From the NCBI RefSeq assembly GCF_003013815.1, contig NZ_PRLH01000051.1, forward strand, positions 1-59,829: a stretch of DNA of 59,829 nucleotides, given 5' to 3'. The translations under genes and the position numbers were made by a program. Source of the DNA: Cyanothece sp. BG0011 (lineage in GTDB: Bacteria; Cyanobacteriota; Cyanobacteriia; Cyanobacteriales; Microcystaceae). Position 1 is the stretch's first letter. Every line of letters starts with the position of its first letter. Positions 17,555 to 25,873 of the stretch are shown here, one piece after another. Under the pieces are notes generated by a model. It made no database searches, was not told the origin of the DNA, and saw only the letters and a list, made by a program, of their open reading frames with translations.

Positions 17555-18709
17555 ATGTCTCAGAAACTTCCTCAACCTCATCAATCTCCAGTTTCTATCC
17601 ATTTACTCAACATAATTATTGCTATATTATTGGTATTTTGGGTAACTTTATATTTTTATTTTTTCAAATTCAATGGTAATATTACGGGTTTTTTTCGCAT
17701 TGGTTCTATTTTACCCCTTTCTCCTTTTTTAAATGCTGAAAATACGTTAATTTATCAAGGAGAAATTGGTTATGATGGTCAACAATTTTTAACGTTAGCC
17801 CTTGATCCATTTTTACAAAATCCTGAAACGATTAATAGTTTAGATCATCCTATTTATCGTTATCGTCGTATTTTATATCCTTTAGTTAGTTATCTTTTAG
17901 CATTGGGTAATAGAAGTTTAATCCCTTATATTATGGTAGCAATAAATGCTCTATCGATTGTCCTGATTGTTACTATTACAAGTTTATATTTTAAATCGGA
18001 TAACCTCTCAAAGTTTCAAGCTCTTTTTACCCTCTGTATTCCTGGAGTTTGGATGGTGTTATCTTTGGGAACGGCTGATTTATTTAGTAGTGTCTTTTTA
18101 ATCGCTTCGTTTTATTGTTATCGTTATGAAAAATATAAGTTAACGGCTTTATTTATTAGTCTCGGTTGCTTAACCAGAGAAACCTTATTAATAGTTTGGT
18201 TTGCTTTATTTTTAACCAGTTTAATACAAAAAAGATTTAAACAAATTAAATATTTATTATACGGGTTAATTCCCCCCATTTTATGGACGGTTTACATTAG
18301 TTTCTTAGAGTTACCTGGAAAAGTGAGAGTTAAAGATAATTTTGGTTTTCCCTTTCTGGGAATTATCAATAAACTAATTAGTATTGTAACAGGAGGATTA
18401 AACGGAAGCAACTTATTTGAAGCTTATATGTTCTTCATTTTGCTATTCAGTTTTGTAGCGATTTTCATCTTGTATGTTAAACACCGTCAAACTAATTTAT
18501 TAATGCAAATAGGCAACAGTTTTTATAGTGTAATGTTTGCTTTTAGTAGTATGACGATTTTAGGGTATTACCTAGATTATTCACGAGTTTTTATGGATGT
18601 TTATTTCTTACTGTTACTCAGTTTGAATTTAACTAAAATACCCTATAAAACCATTCTATTTTCAGCCTCAGGAATAGGAAGTTTAGCCTTCTTGATTTTA
18701 CATTCTTGA
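17555..18709 (+). CDS. Polytopic membrane protein, GT-C glycosyltransferase-like
   Basis: About 384 residues with some nine to ten membrane segments. After the first helix there is an exported loop containing GEIGYDGQQFLTLALDPFLQ and then HPIYRYRRILYPLVSYLLA. This layout (first loop with acidic YDGQ and an RYRRILYP block) resembles membrane proteins involved in cell-surface glycopolymer formation. The recorded frame opens with TTG 17549, but ATG 17555 (MSQKLPQPH) is the better start. It stands alone before rph. The substrate and exact family cannot be read; glycosyltransferase activity is inference. Confidence 0.55.
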   Translation: MSQKLPQPHQSPVSIHLLNIIIAILLVFWVTLYFYFFKFNGNITGFFRIGSILPLSPFLNAENTLIYQGEIGYDGQQFLTLALDPFLQNPETINSLDHPIYRYRRILYPLVSYLLALGNRSLIPYIMVAINALSIVLIVTITSLYFKSDNLSKFQALFTLCIPGVWMVLSLGTADLFSSVFLIASFYCYRYEKYKLTALFISLGCLTRETLLIVWFALFLTSLIQKRFKQIKYLLYGLIPPILWTVYISFLELPGKVRVKDNFGFPFLGIINKLISIVTGGLNGSNLFEAYMFFILLFSFVAIFILYVKHRQTNLLMQIGNSFYSVMFAFSSMTILGYYLDYSRVFMDVYFLLLLSLNLTKIPYKTILFSASGIGSLAFLILHS

Positions 18710-18740
18710 ATACTAAGTAGGAGATTATCGATAAGGGTAA

Positions 18741-18800
18741 GGTGGGCAATGTCTAAAATAGTTTCTGTCTTAGGTTTATATTTTATTGGCATTGCCCACC
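18741..18800. repeat. GGTGGGCAAT hairpin repeat
   Basis: Perfect 10-bp arms GGTGGGCAAT and ATTGCCCACC enclose 40 bp. Its interior resembles that of the copy at 58092-58155 (both contain a version of ATAGTTTCTG), so this is a sequence family rather than chance palindromes. It lies after the membrane-protein gene and may terminate it. Confidence 0.75.
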
Positions 18801-18892
18801 CCACAAGTTTAATCTATTTAATTAGACTTTCTTACTTTTGTCATCATTCATGGTAAGATGCAAAAGCAAAAAACAAATGTTGATCATAAATT

Positions 18893-19615
18893 ATGTCTTG
18901 GCAACGTCCTGATGGCCGTCAACCGAACCAACTTCGTCCCGTTAATTTTGAACTCAATTATACTCGTTTTTCTGCCGGTTCTGTGTTAGCCCACTGTGGT
19001 GAAACAAAAGTGCTTTGTACGGCCAGTATTGAAGACAGAGTTCCCCGTTTTCTCCTAGGAAGTGGCCAAGGATGGTTGACAGCAGAATACAGAATGTTAC
19101 CTGGTGCAACTCAAGAACGTCAACGAAGAGAACTTTTAAAACTATCAGGAAGAACTCAAGAAATACAAAGATTAGTCGGTAGAAGTTTACGATCTTGCAT
19201 CGATTTACAACAGTTAGGAGAAAGAAGCATTACCATTGATTGTGATGTCTTACAAGCGGATGCAGGAACCCGCACAACTTCTATTACAGGGGGATATGTG
19301 GCCTTAGCTTTAGCTATCCATAACTTGATCAAACAAGGGGAATTAATCAAGTCTCCTTTACGCTTTCCCGTGGCAGCGATATCAGTGGGACTTATCGAAG
19401 GAGAGGCCTTTTTAGACTTGAATTATCCAGAAGATTCTCAAGCAGATATTGATTTTAATGTGGTTATGACGGGAAATTTAGACTTAATTGAAGTACAAGG
19501 AACAGCCGAAGAAAATAGTTTTACCCGTTCCCAACTTAATGATATCTTAGATTTAGCAGAAATGGGGATTAAAGAGTTAGTTGCTTTGCAAAATCAAGTC
19601 TTAACTATAACCTAA
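18893..19615 (+). CDS. rph: Ribonuclease PH
   Basis: A 240-residue phosphorolytic 3'-5' exoribonuclease that trims tRNA 3' ends. Family blocks are present in order: [16 protein letters not shown] at the N-terminus, [71 protein letters not shown] (catalytic Asp and phosphate contact) and the C-terminal [15 protein letters not shown]. Length is normal. It is transcribed convergently with the Nudix-like gene, whose stop is 17 bp away. Confidence 0.96.
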   Translation: MSWQRPDGRQPNQLRPVNFELNYTRFSAGSVLAHCGETKVLCTASIEDRVPRFLLGSGQGWLTAEYRMLPGATQERQRRELLKLSGRTQEIQRLVGRSLRSCIDLQQLGERSITIDCDVLQADAGTRTTSITGGYVALALAIHNLIKQGELIKSPLRFPVAAISVGLIEGEAFLDLNYPEDSQADIDFNVVMTGNLDLIEVQGTAEENSFTRSQLNDILDLAEMGIKELVALQNQVLTIT

Positions 19616-19632
19616 AAAAAATCATGCTCTAT

Positions 19633-20172
19633 TTATCTCTGGGCTAACCATTCCCATAAGACAGCACGACATTGAAGACAAGTTAAATCCTTCAATAAGT
19701 GATTAATTCCTTCTGAGGTTGTAGAATAAGTCTTTGCTACCCGTTCAACATTAATCATAGGATAAGGAGATATTTCTGCTACAAAACCGTAAAGTTTTTG
19801 GTTAGAAAAAGAACTATTAATTGGCCAACCCACTTGATTAAGGGCTGTTAGACTCACAATATCTGATGATGATATTCCTAATTCTCGCTCTAAGATTTGA
19901 GAGGCTACTATTTCATGACTTAAACCCTGATTTAATCTGCCTCCAGGAAAATCAAGGGTTGCTTTTTGAACCCCCGGACGATAGGAAAAATTGGGTAAGA
20001 TAATTTGATTATTTTGAATCGTCAGAATAATCAGAGAATCAGCTTTTTCCACTCGCCAATAGTCTAATATGTGTTGACGTTCATCTTCTAATTTTTCCCC
20101 AATAATAGTGAGCCAAGGGGTATTAATTTCGATGAAACGTTCTAGGGTACGCCAATGGTTTTTGTCTGTCAT
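19633..20172 (-). CDS. Nudix-fold protein with degenerate catalytic box
   Basis: A 179-residue protein whose central part fits the Nudix fold, with LDFPGGRLNQGLSHEIVASQ followed by ILERELGI. Compared with the canonical box Gx5Ex7REUxEExGU, the first Glu is Leu, the RE pair is Gln-Ile and the EE pair is Arg-Glu. Most Mg-binding glutamates are therefore gone, so normal pyrophosphohydrolase activity is unlikely. The C-terminus has a short CLQC pair. It may bind a nucleotide as a regulator (inference). ATG 20172 is the start. Confidence 0.65.
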   Translation of the reverse strand: MTDKNHWRTLERFIEINTPWLTIIGEKLEDERQHILDYWRVEKADSLIILTIQNNQIILPNFSYRPGVQKATLDFPGGRLNQGLSHEIVASQILERELGISSSDIVSLTALNQVGWPINSSFSNQKLYGFVAEISPYPMINVERVAKTYSTTSEGINHLLKDLTCLQCRAVLWEWLAQR

Positions 20173-20589
20173 GGCCGAATGGTTTCAAACCTTGTTAATA
20201 TCCTACCTTTTTTTGAATCCCATAACAGCCCACTTATATAACCCATATACTGTGGTGTTTGTCAAGAGCAGCACTTTACAAAGTTTACATGATTTAGTAC
20301 ATATGCTCAAAACCGAGGTATAAAAAAGACGAAAACTGTCTAAACTGTCATCATTTTTTCAAAAATATAACGAAGTATTGGGGTTAATGGAGGTCAAACC
20401 CTTAACTCGACATACGTGCTGTAGAGTTTCATCGTTACAAATATACCCCAAAGCCAGTAAATTCGTCAACTATTGAGAAAGATTCCTACATATTACGAAC
20501 TGTAAAGTTAGCAAAAATTTTCAATAATTAATCAAAACAGGCTTTAACTATTAACGATGCTTATTAAAACAACAAAGAGAAGATAATTG

Positions 20590-20692
20590 TAGGGTGGGTT
20601 AGACAGAGATCAGTTATATTGTGGTTAGACTCTCAAAATGTCTTGTAACCCATCATTTTTGTTGGGTTTTGTTCCTCAACCCAACCTACCTT
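20590..20692. repeat. TAGGGTGGGTT...AACCCAACCTA inverted repeat
   Basis: The left arm TAGGGTGGGTT and right arm AACCCAACCTACC flank about 80 bp that includes a second hairpin (AACCCATCATTTTTGTTGGGTT). The right half recurs at 37510-37540 and 39607-39637. Confidence 0.6.
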
Positions 20693-20720
20693 TGATAGTC
20701 ATTGCAAATTTAGCATTAGT

Positions 20721-20782
20721 AGGGTGGGCAATTATTTAACTAAATGAAAAATAGAAATATTAATCTAAGTATTGCCCACCCT
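20721..20782. repeat. GGTGGGCAAT hairpin repeat
   Basis: Perfect 12-bp arms AGGGTGGGCAAT (20721-20732) and ATTGCCCACCCT (20771-20782) enclose an AT-rich 38-bp spacer. Confidence 0.75.
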
Positions 20783-20798
20783 AAAATTACATAGCTTT

Positions 20799-20858
20799 GG
20801 TGGGCAAAATTAACCTTAAGTTGATAAAATAGTAATATTAATGTCGGTTTTGCCCACC
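20799..20858. repeat. GGTGGGCAAAA hairpin repeat
   Basis: Perfect 11-bp arms GGTGGGCAAAA (20799-20809) and TTTTGCCCACC (20848-20858). Adjacent to the previous copy but with compensating changes in both arms, which suggests selection for or conversion of the stem. Confidence 0.75.
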
Positions 20859-20943
20859 CTACAAATAGGAATAAAATCTATGAAACGAAAAAAGACTTAA
20901 CTGATTATAAATAATCAAATAATTGAAGAAAAACAATTCATAT

Positions 20944-21129
20944 GTGCTGTTAAAATTGTTAAAAATTATCGCATTTTTTCTCCAAAAAGTAGCCGAGAGA
21001 AAATTGTATCGTTGCCCAATAATTAATCACCCTTTAAAAACCATCCCTCAATGGAGCAAAATGGTGGAATATCATGGCCAGAAATTCCAGTTATATCAAG
21101 GAAGTTTGCCCTCAAATAGGTTACAATAA
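20944..21129 (+). CDS. Small hypothetical protein
   Basis: If read from GTG 20944, the frame gives 61 residues: a basic, leucine-rich start (LLKLLKIIAFFLQKVAERK) and a polar tail with EYHGQKFQLYQG. An upstream TTG at 20923 is also in frame. There is no ATG start at the front, and I do not recognise a family. The tail resembles short cyanobacterial proteins of the YRGxxY type only loosely. It may be a real small gene ahead of the HEAT protein (43 bp away) or a chance frame. Confidence 0.3.
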   Translation: MLLKLLKIIAFFLQKVAERKLYRCPIINHPLKTIPQWSKMVEYHGQKFQLYQGSLPSNRLQ

Positions 21130-21172
21130 AAATCCTTGTTAATTTGTATGTTGTCCTGCTTAAATTTTTCTG

Positions 21173-21886
21173 ATGAATGATTTTCTACTCACCTTATTTT
21201 TCTTATTAGTGATAATCAGTGTTTATTCACTCTTAGTTAAACGAAAAAAAGACCAGCAAACCCCCCTAAAAAATAAGCCTTCTGAGTCATCTGGCCAGAC
21301 TTTGTCGTCTCCAACTCCAGTCTCTAGACCATCAGAATTATCCAGTGAGATCAACCCTTCTCAAACTCAAGTTCAACCCTCTCAACCGTCTCAAACCTCT
21401 AAACCCTATACCTCTTCTTTATTACCCCCCACTCCAACTATTAACTCTCAAAACGAGTCTAAATCTTTAGCCCAAACCATTAAAGATTGGGGAGACTCCA
21501 ACTCTTCAAATTATATCCCCCCGATTCTTAATTATTTAACCCATTCCGATGCTTCAATTCGGGTTACGGCGACTAAAGCGTTAGGAAGATTAATGAGAAC
21601 GAATAACCTTAACGCTAAGATGCGTCAGGCTATTCTTGCTCTAGGACGTTTAACCCGTGATCCTGTGCTTTCGGTGCGTTTAGCTGCGGTGGAAGCTTTA
21701 AGCAAGGTTAAATCTCCCGTGGTCATTCCGTTTCTGAAAGTCGCTCAAAAAGACAGTAATAGCCAGGTTGTTAAACGTGCTAGTGCTGCCTTAACTGATT
21801 TTAAAGGCTATCCTTTAAAGTCTGCCAAAAAAGTCACGAAAAAACCCAAAAATGTGGTTAAGCAGTTGCCTTCAACTTCCACTTAA
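21173..21886 (+). CDS. Membrane-anchored HEAT-repeat protein
   Basis: A 237-residue protein with one N-terminal membrane helix (about 4-22), a Ser/Pro/Gln/Thr-rich linker (about 35-100), then HEAT repeats (about 115-215; for example DASIRVTATKALGRLM and DPVLSVRLAAVEALSKV), and a Lys-rich tail. It is likely an anchored scaffold with the repeat domain in the cytoplasm or lumen. Partners are unknown. It ends at the strong shared hairpin at 21894 and converges on the DUF4278 gene. Confidence 0.75.
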   Translation: MNDFLLTLFFLLVIISVYSLLVKRKKDQQTPLKNKPSESSGQTLSSPTPVSRPSELSSEINPSQTQVQPSQPSQTSKPYTSSLLPPTPTINSQNESKSLAQTIKDWGDSNSSNYIPPILNYLTHSDASIRVTATKALGRLMRTNNLNAKMRQAILALGRLTRDPVLSVRLAAVEALSKVKSPVVIPFLKVAQKDSNSQVVKRASAALTDFKGYPLKSAKKVTKKPKNVVKQLPSTST

Positions 21887-21893
21887 AAAATTA

Positions 21894-21919
21894 ACGGGGA
21901 AGTTTAGAGACTTCCCCGT
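21894..21919. terminator. Bidirectional terminator between convergent genes
   Basis: Perfect 10-bp stem ACGGGGAAGT / ACTTCCCCGT with a 6-base loop. It lies 8 bp after the HEAT-protein stop and 16 bp from the DUF4278 gene stop. A-rich and T-rich flanks fit termination in both directions. Confidence 0.8.
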
Positions 21920-21934
21920 ATGACTTAATTTGGT

Positions 21935-22225
21935 TTATGCTAAGCCCACTTCTTCAGCTAAACGTAACGACATCGAGTCTGCGCGATCAATTTGTTTTTG
22001 CTGATGACGCAAGATCAACTGACGTGACTTCTCTTTAATCCCATTGTCAGAAGTTGGGTTGTTATTATACTTGACACCTCGCCAAGTTAAATTAGCGTTG
22101 GGTTGAAGCGTCACTGAATGATGGTGATTACGAAACCGCCAATCATGTTCTTGGCTTGAAGTAGAAGGGAGTTCTACGTTTACGGGATTATAATTATAGC
22201 TAACACCACGATAAGTAAGTTGCAT
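21935..22225 (-). CDS. DUF4278-family protein
   Basis: A 96-residue protein carrying the family's repeated motif twice: LTYRGVSYNYNP near the N-terminus and LTWRGVKYNNNP at about 49-60. The tail is charged (SRQLILRHQQKQIDRADS). DUF4278 is a cyanobacterial family of unknown function, found in small proteins. ATG 22225 is preceded by GAGGCAACTAG, an acceptable ribosome binding site. Its upstream region holds the second composite G/C-rich repeat. Confidence 0.8.
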   Translation of the reverse strand: MQLTYRGVSYNYNPVNVELPSTSSQEHDWRFRNHHHSVTLQPNANLTWRGVKYNNNPTSDNGIKEKSRQLILRHQQKQIDRADSMSLRLAEEVGLA

Positions 22226-22631
22226 CCTAGTTGCCTCCGAATAGTTGTCATCGTTGAGATCGGTAGGCGCGTTCCTTCAGGAAAAATCCTTACTTCCGTC
22301 CTTCCATGGTTTATGAATATCTTCTGGAAAGGATGAACGATTTATTTCTCTTTCTGTATCTATTGTTACAGATTTTTTCTTAAATGTCAACTAAGAGGTT
22401 GCACCTTCGATAATCCCACACCCCCCACACCCCCCACACCCCCCTTTAGAAGGGGGGCAGGGGGGGTAGGGGCAGGGGGGGTAGGGGCAGGGGGGGTTGC
22501 CAACAGGCAAAAGAACTGTATTTTACAGTCGAAGTGCGTTAGAGTTGATTGTCAAGCTTTCATCATAAAAATTTACAAACTGTTAATATTCTGTTACATT
22601 ACAAAGGTAGCAACTTCACACACGAGTCTTT
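22226..22631. other. Intergenic region between divergent genes
   Basis: A 406-bp divergent promoter region for the DUF4278 gene and the rhodanese-like gene. Its middle is the composite repeat at 22398-22510. No small gene or RNA was recognised. Confidence 0.6.
22398..22510. repeat. Composite C-rich/G-rich repeat element, copy 2 (inverted)
   Basis: Reverse-complement relative of 12607-12797: border TTGCACCTTCGAT, then CACACCCCC units, a central hairpin CCCCCCTT/AAGGGGGG (22439-22457), then units of GGGGGGTAGGGGCAG, ending in a TTGCC border. It has fewer units than copy 1. Conserved borders suggest an element that has moved or been copied. Confidence 0.8.
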
Positions 22632-22991
22632 ATGATTACCATTCCAGAACCCCTTAAGAGTAAATCAGAAGTATCCGATCTAAAAAAACGCCTTGACTGG
22701 GGCGAACCGGCCTTAACCATTATTGATGTTAGGGACAGAGAAGCCTTTAATCACAGTCATATTACTGGGGCTGTTTCTCTGCCGATGGATGAGTTAGTCC
22801 CTAGAGCCTTAAATAACTTTGAACTGATTCGTGACATTTATGTCTATGGCGCAACCGAAAAAGAAACAGCCTTAGCCGTTAGCAAACTTCGCCTTGCTGG
22901 ATATCAGAACGTTGCGGAGTTAGTGGGTGGCTTAAAAGCTTGGAAAGCGTCTGGTTACCCCGTTGAAGGACAGTCCCTAACCGTTGCTTAA
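22632..22991 (+). CDS. Rhodanese-like protein without active-site cysteine
   Basis: A 119-residue single-domain rhodanese fold: IIDVRDREAFNHSHITGAVSLP (about 34-55) and VGGLKAWKASGYPV (about 97-110). The active-site loop, which should start with Cys after the DIYVYG strand, reads YGATEKET, so the sulfur-carrying Cys is absent. It is unlikely to transfer sulfur and may act as a binding or regulatory module. ATG 22632 is the only sensible start. It is convergent with feoB. Confidence 0.82.
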   Translation: MITIPEPLKSKSEVSDLKKRLDWGEPALTIIDVRDREAFNHSHITGAVSLPMDELVPRALNNFELIRDIYVYGATEKETALAVSKLRLAGYQNVAELVGGLKAWKASGYPVEGQSLTVA

Positions 22992-23002
22992 TACTCACTG
23001 AT

Positions 23003-23025
23003 GGGGGTAGCCGTAACTTACCCCC
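23003..23025. terminator. Hairpin between rhodanese-like gene and feoB
   Basis: GGGGGTA and TACCCCC arms with a 9-base loop, 11 bp after the rhodanese-like stop and 15 bp from the feoB stop. Probably serves both convergent genes. Confidence 0.7.
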
Positions 23026-23040
23026 GTTATTGATCAAAAA

Positions 23041-25047
23041 TTAAAGATTAGCGATCAAGTTAGCCCCTTGATAGAAAATGAAACTCACCACCCAAGCCAA
23101 AACCAAGCCATAAACCACAGAGAAAAAGGTAAAACTGACATTTTTGGCTTCACTGCGAATGGTGGCTAAAGTAGCCACACAAGGACTATAGAGCAAACAA
23201 AACAACATGAAACTATAAGCTTGAATGGGTGAAATGGTTTGAGCAATGGTGGCTTGAATGGCACTCGGATCAGATAAACTGTAAATAGTTGCTAACGATC
23301 CCACCACAATTTCTTTGGCAATAAAGCCGAAAATCAAAGCAATGGTCAACTCTTCAGGAATACCGATGGGATCAAGAACCGGAGCAAAAAACTCCCCTAA
23401 CCGTACGGCATAACTTTCATCGCCAGTCCCCGGTAAATTGGTTAACAACAACACCGCCAACACCCCAACAACGATCCAAACGCCGGCCTGTTGAAGAAAC
23501 GCTTTAACCGCGTTGCCCCCTGTCACCATACCAAACACTAAAGGAACCCCGATGGCTAAGGTTAACCCTGCACTTCCAATGGGGTTGGCCGTCCCTTGGG
23601 GTAAATTCGACATTAACCACACTCCCACAACCCCGGCCGTAATAAACCCGGTGGCCCGACGCAGAAAGACTCTTAACTCACCCCAACCTCTTAACCAAAT
23701 TTGTTTGAGGGTGGGGAAGCGATAGGGGGGCAACTCGATCACAAAGGGTTCTTTACTAGCAAACTGTCCCTTCATTAAAAAGCCCGTGGCGAATGCCACT
23801 AAAAAGCTGATGATATAAAGAGACAATAACACCAAGGGCCCCCAGGTGCGATCAAATAAAGCATCAATGATAAAAACAAACACCGTTAACCGCGCCGAAC
23901 ACAGGGCAAAGGGCATGATTAAAATGGTTAAAAAACGCAAAGACCGCGATCGCATTACCCTAGCACCCATAACCGCCGGAATATTACAACCAAAGCCCAT
24001 AATTAAGAGGACAAAACTGCGACCATCCAACCCCAAACGGTACATGATCGAGTCCATCATATAGGCAGCACGGGAAAAGTAACCACTGTCTTCGATAATG
24101 GCCATCATGAAGAAAAACACCACCACCAACGGAACAAAGGAAATAACAGTGGCTAACCCCCCATAAAGTCCGTCAACGATAAACCCTCGTAAAAAATCGG
24201 GCAATCCTGCGGTTAAGGGGTCAATGGCTATTGTTTGAAACCATGTGGTGAAAGCATCAGCAACATCTTGAGACGGTAGTCCCACCTCCCAGACAAACTG
24301 AAACATGAGGTAAATGCTCAGGAAAAAGATGGGTAAACCGATAATAGGATGCAATAATAAACTATCGAGGCGTTGGGTAAAGGTTCGATACATTTGAGAG
24401 GGCATCTCAACGGTTTCTTCTAACACCTCTGCGATGGCCGAGGGGGGAATTTGTTCATGGGCTTCTATTTTCAATGTCAAGTCTTGGGGAGAGGTAACCC
24501 TTTGACTTTGGCTTAAGACGTGACTAATCTTATGTTTTGCTTGAACAAGGCCTCGGTTATATTTGGCACTCACTAAGGCCACGGGCATCCCTAGCTTTTC
24601 TTCGAGTTTCTCAGCATCGATCTTGATGTTGAAATGTTGCGCTTCGTCTGCCATGTTGAGAACCAGCATTCCGGGTATGCCTAAGGCTTTCACCTGTAGG
24701 GCCAATCGAATCTGGCGATCGATCTGTCCGGCATTAAGCACCACTAAGACAAGGTTAACGGGAAAGCGTTCAAAAAAACCTTGTACCACTCGTTCATCTT
24801 CCGAGTAGCCTTCTAGATCGTAAATTCCTGGTAAGTCCACAAACTCAACGGTTTCCCCGTCCAGTTCAACCGTTGCTTCTAATAAGTCCACCGTTACCCC
24901 TGGCCAGTTACCCACAAAAGCGGTGGCTCCGGTAATTTGGTTAAATAGGGTCGATTTCCCTACATTGGGCATACCCATCACGCTGACGCGCTTGGTGGTT
25001 GTTTCGGGGGATAGGGTGGCTCCCCCCGGACTATGACAATGGGTCAT
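23041..25047 (-). CDS. feoB: Ferrous iron transport protein B
   Basis: A 668-residue Fe(II) importer. The N-terminal G domain has G1 GMPNVGKS (25-32), G3 DLPG (71-74) and G4 NMAD (about 131); a helical GDI-like region follows. The membrane domain carries two Gate regions, one around GFGCNIPAVMGARVMRS with the conserved Cys-Asn, and a second around LYSPCVATLATIRSE. Length is slightly below the E. coli protein. It lies 22 bp after feoA on the same strand, forming the classical feoAB operon in the plasma membrane. Expression is expected to be controlled by Fur; a possible operator lies upstream of feoA. Confidence 0.96.
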   Translation of the reverse strand: MTHCHSPGGATLSPETTTKRVSVMGMPNVGKSTLFNQITGATAFVGNWPGVTVDLLEATVELDGETVEFVDLPGIYDLEGYSEDERVVQGFFERFPVNLVLVVLNAGQIDRQIRLALQVKALGIPGMLVLNMADEAQHFNIKIDAEKLEEKLGMPVALVSAKYNRGLVQAKHKISHVLSQSQRVTSPQDLTLKIEAHEQIPPSAIAEVLEETVEMPSQMYRTFTQRLDSLLLHPIIGLPIFFLSIYLMFQFVWEVGLPSQDVADAFTTWFQTIAIDPLTAGLPDFLRGFIVDGLYGGLATVISFVPLVVVFFFMMAIIEDSGYFSRAAYMMDSIMYRLGLDGRSFVLLIMGFGCNIPAVMGARVMRSRSLRFLTILIMPFALCSARLTVFVFIIDALFDRTWGPLVLLSLYIISFLVAFATGFLMKGQFASKEPFVIELPPYRFPTLKQIWLRGWGELRVFLRRATGFITAGVVGVWLMSNLPQGTANPIGSAGLTLAIGVPLVFGMVTGGNAVKAFLQQAGVWIVVGVLAVLLLTNLPGTGDESYAVRLGEFFAPVLDPIGIPEELTIALIFGFIAKEIVVGSLATIYSLSDPSAIQATIAQTISPIQAYSFMLFCLLYSPCVATLATIRSEAKNVSFTFFSVVYGLVLAWVVSFIFYQGANLIANL

Positions 25048-25069
25048 TGATTGGTTTCTCCTTGATCAA

Positions 25070-25306
25070 TTAGTTGACATTGGGTTCTATTTCGATGCCT
25101 TCGGCTTCATGCCGTCGCATGGCTACTTCTGTGGTCATCCCTACTCGCACATGAAGGGGGCCATTCCACCAGGCTTTACGTAGTAGTTTGACTTCTTGTC
25201 CGGCGGTGAACCCCATGGCTTCGAGGCGACGGGATAACCCAGGATCATCAATATTGAGGGTACGGATAATTCCTGTGTGTCCTGGTTTAAGGTTTAATAA
25301 TTTCAT
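25070..25306 (-). CDS. feoA: Ferrous iron transport protein A
   Basis: A 78-residue SH3-like cytoplasmic protein with family features LKPGHTGIIRTLN, GLSRRLEAMGFTAGQEVKLLRKA and HVRVGMTTEVAMRRHEAEGIEI. It supports FeoB-driven Fe(II) uptake. First gene of feoAB; starts at ATG 25306. Confidence 0.95.
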   Translation of the reverse strand: MKLLNLKPGHTGIIRTLNIDDPGLSRRLEAMGFTAGQEVKLLRKAWWNGPLHVRVGMTTEVAMRRHEAEGIEIEPNVN

Positions 25307-25571
25307 GGTCTATTCTCAAAAATTGACACAGTCTTAATCAATAATCTCTTTCATTAACTGAGTTTAATGAGGTCAAATTACCAAGGTTTTTCTCAAGATC
25401 GGGAAAAGCAATGTTTAGCAATCAATTGTTCGACAAAGAAAACTCGAATTAAACAAGGTCAATGTTGTTTAATTAAGTTCAAATAGCAATATCCACAGTC
25501 TTAAACTCACTATTTTTTCAGAGGCTTGAGGATAGTTAGCCCCATAGATTCATTATTGTTCTGAAGCTAAT

Positions 25572-25593
25572 AATAACTATTCTCAATAGTATT
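25572..25593 (-). promoter_or_regulatory. Possible Fur-type operator
   Basis: AATAACTATT-CTC-AATAGTATT forms a near-palindrome (perfect core ACTATT/AATAGT) in an AT-rich promoter-like stretch about 265 bp before feoA. It resembles the AT-rich inverted repeats bound by cyanobacterial Fur, but the match is loose. Confidence 0.3.
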
Positions 25594-25661
25594 CTATAAT
25601 AACTTTGAACGTAGGAATTGTTGCTGAGCAACTTTTTACCTTTTCTTAACTTTAGGTAATA

Positions 25662-25747
25662 GGCAAGGGTTCTCCCCCTAACCAAAGGGGGAGTTAGAGG
25701 GGGTGGCAAGGGCTCTCCCCCTAACCAAAGGAGGAGTTAGAGGGGGT
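25662..25747. repeat. 43-bp tandem duplication
   Basis: Two consecutive 43-bp units beginning GGCAAGGG(T/C)TCTCCCCCT, differing at two positions. Each unit contains a hairpin CTCCCCCTAAC/GTTAGAGGGGG. A third GGCAA follows. Confidence 0.8.
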
Positions 25748-25873
25748 GGCAAACGTAAGTGTGTGTGAGAAGTGTGGGAAGACAATTAATATTTTTCTCC
25801 CTATGCTTCCCTGCTCCGGCGCTCCCTGCTCCTCTGCTTCCCCACGCCCCACACCCTACACCCTACACCCTGT

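Larger units (their letters stand above)
20173..20943. other. Intergenic region with dispersed hairpins, no recognised gene
   Basis: About 770 bp. The first 400 bp show no coding frame or RNA gene I can recognise. The second half holds three hairpin repeats: TAGGGTGGGTT...AACCCAACCTA (about 20590-20692) and two GGTGGGCAA elements (20721-20782 and 20799-20858). Confidence 0.6.
25307..25873. other. feoA upstream region and larB 3' flank
   Basis: A 567-bp gap. It holds the feoA promoter side with a possible Fur-type palindrome (25572-25593), a 43-bp tandem duplication (25662-25747) and a C-rich low-complexity tract near 25800-25870. No gene was recognised. Confidence 0.6.

Noticed and set aside
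20173-20590. Possible tRNA or structured RNA in the gap after the Nudix-like gene
   Set aside because: I could not fold a cloverleaf or recognise a conserved RNA; a covariance-model search (Rfam, tRNAscan-SE) would settle it.
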